DNA from: Caprimulgus europaeus
Taxonomy: Eukaryota; Chordata; Aves; Caprimulgiformes; Caprimulgidae
Direction: 5' to 3'
Length of the DNA: 64,000 nucleotides
Assembly: GCA_907165065.1 (NCBI GenBank)
Contig: OU015538.1
Location: 19,793,165-19,857,164 of the forward strand
Below the pieces are notes generated by a model, which did not search any database, was not told where the DNA came from, and saw only the letters and a program-made list of their open reading frames with translations. A program made the translations under genes and the position numbers. This document shows positions 60,461 to 64,000 of this stretch, piece after piece (position 1 is the stretch's first letter; every line of letters starts with the position of its first letter).

Positions 60461-62914
60461 AAAAACTAATTAAAATGAAGGGTGTTGATCTTGTGTGGGT
60501 TTTTTCAGTAGAACAAGTTTAATATTAATGTAACAGAACTGGGTGTCTGGTTTCCTGATCTACCACCCATCACTCACTGCAGCAGAACACCAAACATCAA
60601 AGTGTTTGAGTCTCTTCTGCTTTAGTTGGGTTTTCTGCTCTTTTTTTCTTTTCCTTCATATGTACATAATATACATTTTCAATATGTCTGTTGTGTGTCA
60701 GAAAGCAGAATGCTGGTGATGGAATATTTTAAGGTGATAATTTCAGAGCAATGTTAAGTCTTACAGAAACAATTTAGTTTCTGGTTTTCAGCTACGTGGT
60801 GAGATTAAAAGCTGGTGATTGGTCTTGCTCTGCATATTTTGCCCATGTTCATTTTATAAGGTCATTTAAATATCATTGTTATGTTTTGATTTCAGTACAT
60901 GTTTTTTCTCCTTCATTTTATATACCTAATTGCACTAATTCTGTAACTATTTTATAGATTAATAGTTTGCTTGTTTTCAGTTCTGGAGAACTAGGATCCT
61001 AGGATTAAACAGAGTAAATCACCTCTCAGGGCACAGCTGTCATGTCCTGAAGGTGCAGGTCAGTTTGCAAGACTGGCTCCAAGGAGTCTAATTTAGGAAG
61101 GGAAAATAAAATCTGCAGTATTGTTAAACTAAGTTTACCTCAGTATTAATTGCCCTCATATATATTTAACTATAGCTCCCATGGGTTTGGGGTGTTAGCC
61201 TATGTTTTAAGTGCTGCTTGTTCAGATCCCACAGACCAAAGTCCAACATCTTGGGAATACAACTTGGAGGTTGTACACCTCGTGCTGATGAGCTAAATGT
61301 GGCTGGCTGGCTTGGGGGAGTCATTCAGTGGTGATGGGGTGGGGGGGTGTGTTGGTAGTGTATGAATTTGAAATACAAGTCAGCAGGGCTCCCTTTTGTG
61401 CATATTTTTGGTGTTTTTATGTTGTTTCCTGCAAGACTCACAGAGGAAAAAGAAACAATTCAAGAAATCTCAAGGGTTTTTCTAGCCAGTCTCATTCCTG
61501 GGGTCCTGCTTTGTGTTTTGAGGATGTGCAGTTGGTGTTAAGGTACAAGGGATGCTGCTGTGGGGACTGGAGAGAAAATAAAGACTTTTTTTCTTCCTTT
61601 TACTGGAAAAATATGTAAATTATGATCTGCATTTGTCAGTATGGAAATAAATGTCTTAATTTACTTGCAAGGGCTCCTAAGACTTCAGGATCTTCAACCT
61701 TTTCGGGTATAAAACACCCTGCAGTAAGAAGTGCGTTTACAGGACTTTACATAATTTACTATTTTTGATGAAAAATAGCATCAAAGTGACACCTGAGGCA
61801 CTGCATCCATTACCCTTTGACAAGAGATGGAAGTTGGTCAGTCCTGCTCTTGTCATTTATTAGTACTGATTCACAGGGTGAAGAAATGGCAGCTAGGAAG
61901 AGTTAGTTATACAGTAATTTCTGAACTACAGTGGCATAACTGGTATAAAAGACTCTTCTGCTTTCCTTCAGGCTTTCTCTACATCAATACACAACTGTGG
62001 TGGTCTCTTCATACACTTGCAAGTCAAAACACTTGATATTTCTTTCTTTAAAGTAGTTTGGTACATTGGTAGTTTGGTGGATTTTTTTAAAAACATTATT
62101 TTTCTTGCAGTAGTTTCTAAAACACTTTCAGAATAAGTGATTAATTAAAAAAAAATATATATATATTTGCACATCCACTTCAAATTTTAGGGATACATAG
62201 CACAGTACACAATAGTTCCTGTTATAGCTTTTAATGACCTGCAGAATTGCTTTTTGCTTTTCCCTCCTCTGGGTAGATCATATATTGTGCCCTGTTTAAC
62301 TCTTTCAAGATACACATGAAGTAATATCACATCTATGGAGGCAATCAGGCCTCCCTCTGTCCTTGAGCCTTCACAGAAAGGATGTATGAGTTGGAATTTT
62401 CAACGACATGTTATGGAGTTTATTGCCAGTAGAGTATGCATAGATCAATATTCAATATAGCTGTAAACATATGTCCTTCAGACACAGGCTAGATGTCCTT
62501 TGTTGCGTGCAGCCTGGTTGGCAGCTCATTGAAAAACCAACTTACAGCAGCCCAGCAATCATAAGAACATCTTTCTGGTTGCCCCAGCCTAGAGTTTATT
62601 AAAGCAGATGGTCACAGGTGAAACTTGGCACTTCTGAGCCAAAAAGTTCCACTTGCTATTTGGTTGGGTTGGTTTTTTAGGTAAAATAATTAGATGAAGG
62701 TCTTTCCCCAACATCTCATGGTGCTTTTATATCACTGACATTTATTGGCAGTTGGTGTTTTTTGTTTGTTGGAGGAAAAAAAACAGCCAGACTGGGGTGC
62801 TACATGGAGATCTTCTTGCTGTGTGAATAGAGACAGCCCATGGATAACCAGTGTGGATGGTCAGCCAGGGCCATGAGTATCGTTCTGTTAATTAACATCT
62901 TCCAAGAAACTTAC
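60461..62914. other. Unique non-coding DNA
   Basis: No gene recognised. Short simple-sequence runs only: a G-run at 61341-61347 and an A/TA run at 62143-62166. The 96-codon plus ORF at 61328-61618 has no domain. Confidence 0.5.
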
Positions 62915-62967
62915 CTGAAGTCTGAACTGTCCCATTTAATAAACTAGAATTAAATAATACAATAGCT
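62915..62967 (-). other. Weak candidate 53-bp exon
   Basis: On the minus strand an acceptor (gagaacccttctcccag, right of 62967) and a perfect-consensus donor (CAG|gtaagt, left of 62915) bracket 53 bases with one open frame (AIVLFNSSLLNGTVQTS). A perfect donor is expected about twice by chance in a window this size, and no neighbouring exon is apparent. Confidence 0.12.
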
Positions 62968-64000
62968 CTGGGAGAAGGGTTCTCCCAACCCATAAAAGGT
63001 CTTTATCTTTATCATCTAAGTTGAAGATTACAAATATCTTCTGTATAAAGCTAAGGAGGAAAAATAGTGGTCGGTTATTAAACTGCTGCGTATGGGATCA
63101 TTTTTTTGTGTTGCTGTATGGTCTCTTGTTCAGTTTAAGATTGCTTTAGGTTGGACAGGGAGTGTTTGTAGGGGTCTGAGGGCTGTCAGTGCCATGAATG
63201 TTTTTCTTGTTCTGGAGAAAAGGCTTTATCCAAGTGCTTATCATGTGCTGGAAGGGCTGTGCAGTGAAATAATTGCCAGGGAATAAAACTGCTGGCAGTT
63301 CTCATTTAACCCACTTCCATGGCACATACTTCAAGTGCCATACAAGCCTAAACACCACTTAAAATAAACCAGGGATTTGTTTCCTTCCGTGTGAATTTCC
63401 CAGTTTGAGATGTCTTGTCAGGCAGGCAGAAATAATTATTACTGGGAGAAGATGGGAATTCTTCCCTCAAAGATATTAATTCACGCATTCACCAGGAGAA
63501 CAATTAATGCCAACTCACTAATGGCTGCAACATTTTATTTTCTATTTCCAGTGGTTATGTGCAGACCCAGGCTCTGAGTGCCTGGGTACTCCCTGCCTGG
63601 CCCCAATTACTTTGGCAGGGAGGCACGATATGCTGCAGGGACCAAGGCTTCTCCCAGCAAGCTGATTCCCAGCCAAGAATAGGTTGGAGCTTTTGGCATT
63701 GAAGTGATGCATACGAGTAGCACTGGGTAGCAGAAATCACTGATTGTTTCCAGCAAAGGAGTGGCAATTGTGTTTTAACTATGTAATTAATTACTGCAGA
63801 TTTGGTGGTGGTGGGGGGGGAGAGGATTTGGGTTTCAGGGCTGAGCAGAAGTATGGGAGACTTCCTAATTGAGCAAACATTTCCCTGCGAGATAAAACCA
63901 AGATGAAACGTGGAAGGAAACAGAAGGATCTTAAAAACAAATCTTCAAATAAAACCCACCCCAAACCAAACCTAAATTGTACTCTCATCTTTCCTTGTCA
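62968..64000. other. Unique non-coding DNA to window end
   Basis: No gene or repeat recognised. A short G-run lies near 63807-63819. The minus-strand ORFs at 63555-63767 and 63791-63988 have no recognisable features. Confidence 0.5.

Noticed and set aside
1-64000. CRISPR arrays, tRNA or rRNA genes, bacterial or phage genes, intact endogenous retrovirus
   Set aside because: No regularly spaced direct repeats, cloverleaf-like genes, ribosomal sequence, operon-like ORF packing, or paired long terminal repeats with gag-pol frames were found by eye. Solo LTRs of unfamiliar families could still be missed.

Overview
The window looks like ordinary vertebrate nuclear DNA, most probably from a bird. 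It is AT-rich and CpG-poor, and no long open reading frame belongs to a protein family I recognise. Its only clearly identifiable mobile elements are truncated CR1 LINEs, and I see no SINEs or other abundant repeats. CR1 copies that keep only the 3' end, low repeat density and GC-rich patches a few hundred bases long are typical of avian intergenic or long-intron sequence. I cannot name the species or locus. I see no bacterial operon, CRISPR array, tRNA or rRNA.

Layout. 1-16 kb: unique non-coding DNA with an imperfect palindrome, a degenerate minisatellite, a pure (CCTT)n tract (3286-3388), a TA/TG microsatellite (15843-15960) and several weak exon candidates (5949-6021 and 8801-9050 on minus; 12034-12109 plus 13668-13753 on plus). 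16-25 kb: a second, near-perfect palindrome (16947-17008), a 20-bp tandem duplication and otherwise unique AT-rich sequence. 25-32 kb: two related minus-strand CR1 fragments 1.2 kb apart, two plus-strand CR1 fragments and a CpG-retaining block (29470-29930) that could be a conserved regulatory element. 35-41 kb: a 25-bp tandem duplication, a third palindrome (39302-39372), a strong but apparently non-coding exon candidate (39904-39967) and another CpG-retaining block (40400-40620). 42-49 kb: a CR1 copy, the longest ORF of the window (227 codons, minus, ending on a polyadenylation hexamer) and a TATA-plus-short-exon arrangement near 48.8 kb. 53-57 kb: a possible regulatory block, a decayed CR1 reverse-transcriptase fragment and a CR1 3' end. 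57-64 kb: nothing identifiable apart from one weak exon candidate and a possible ancient CR1 remnant.

The window therefore reads as a gene desert or the inside of a very long intron. The CR1 copies and simple repeats are secure. The exon and regulatory calls are hypotheses from splice-site, promoter or CpG patterns alone; each could be chance and is scored accordingly. No pathway or operon logic can be inferred.
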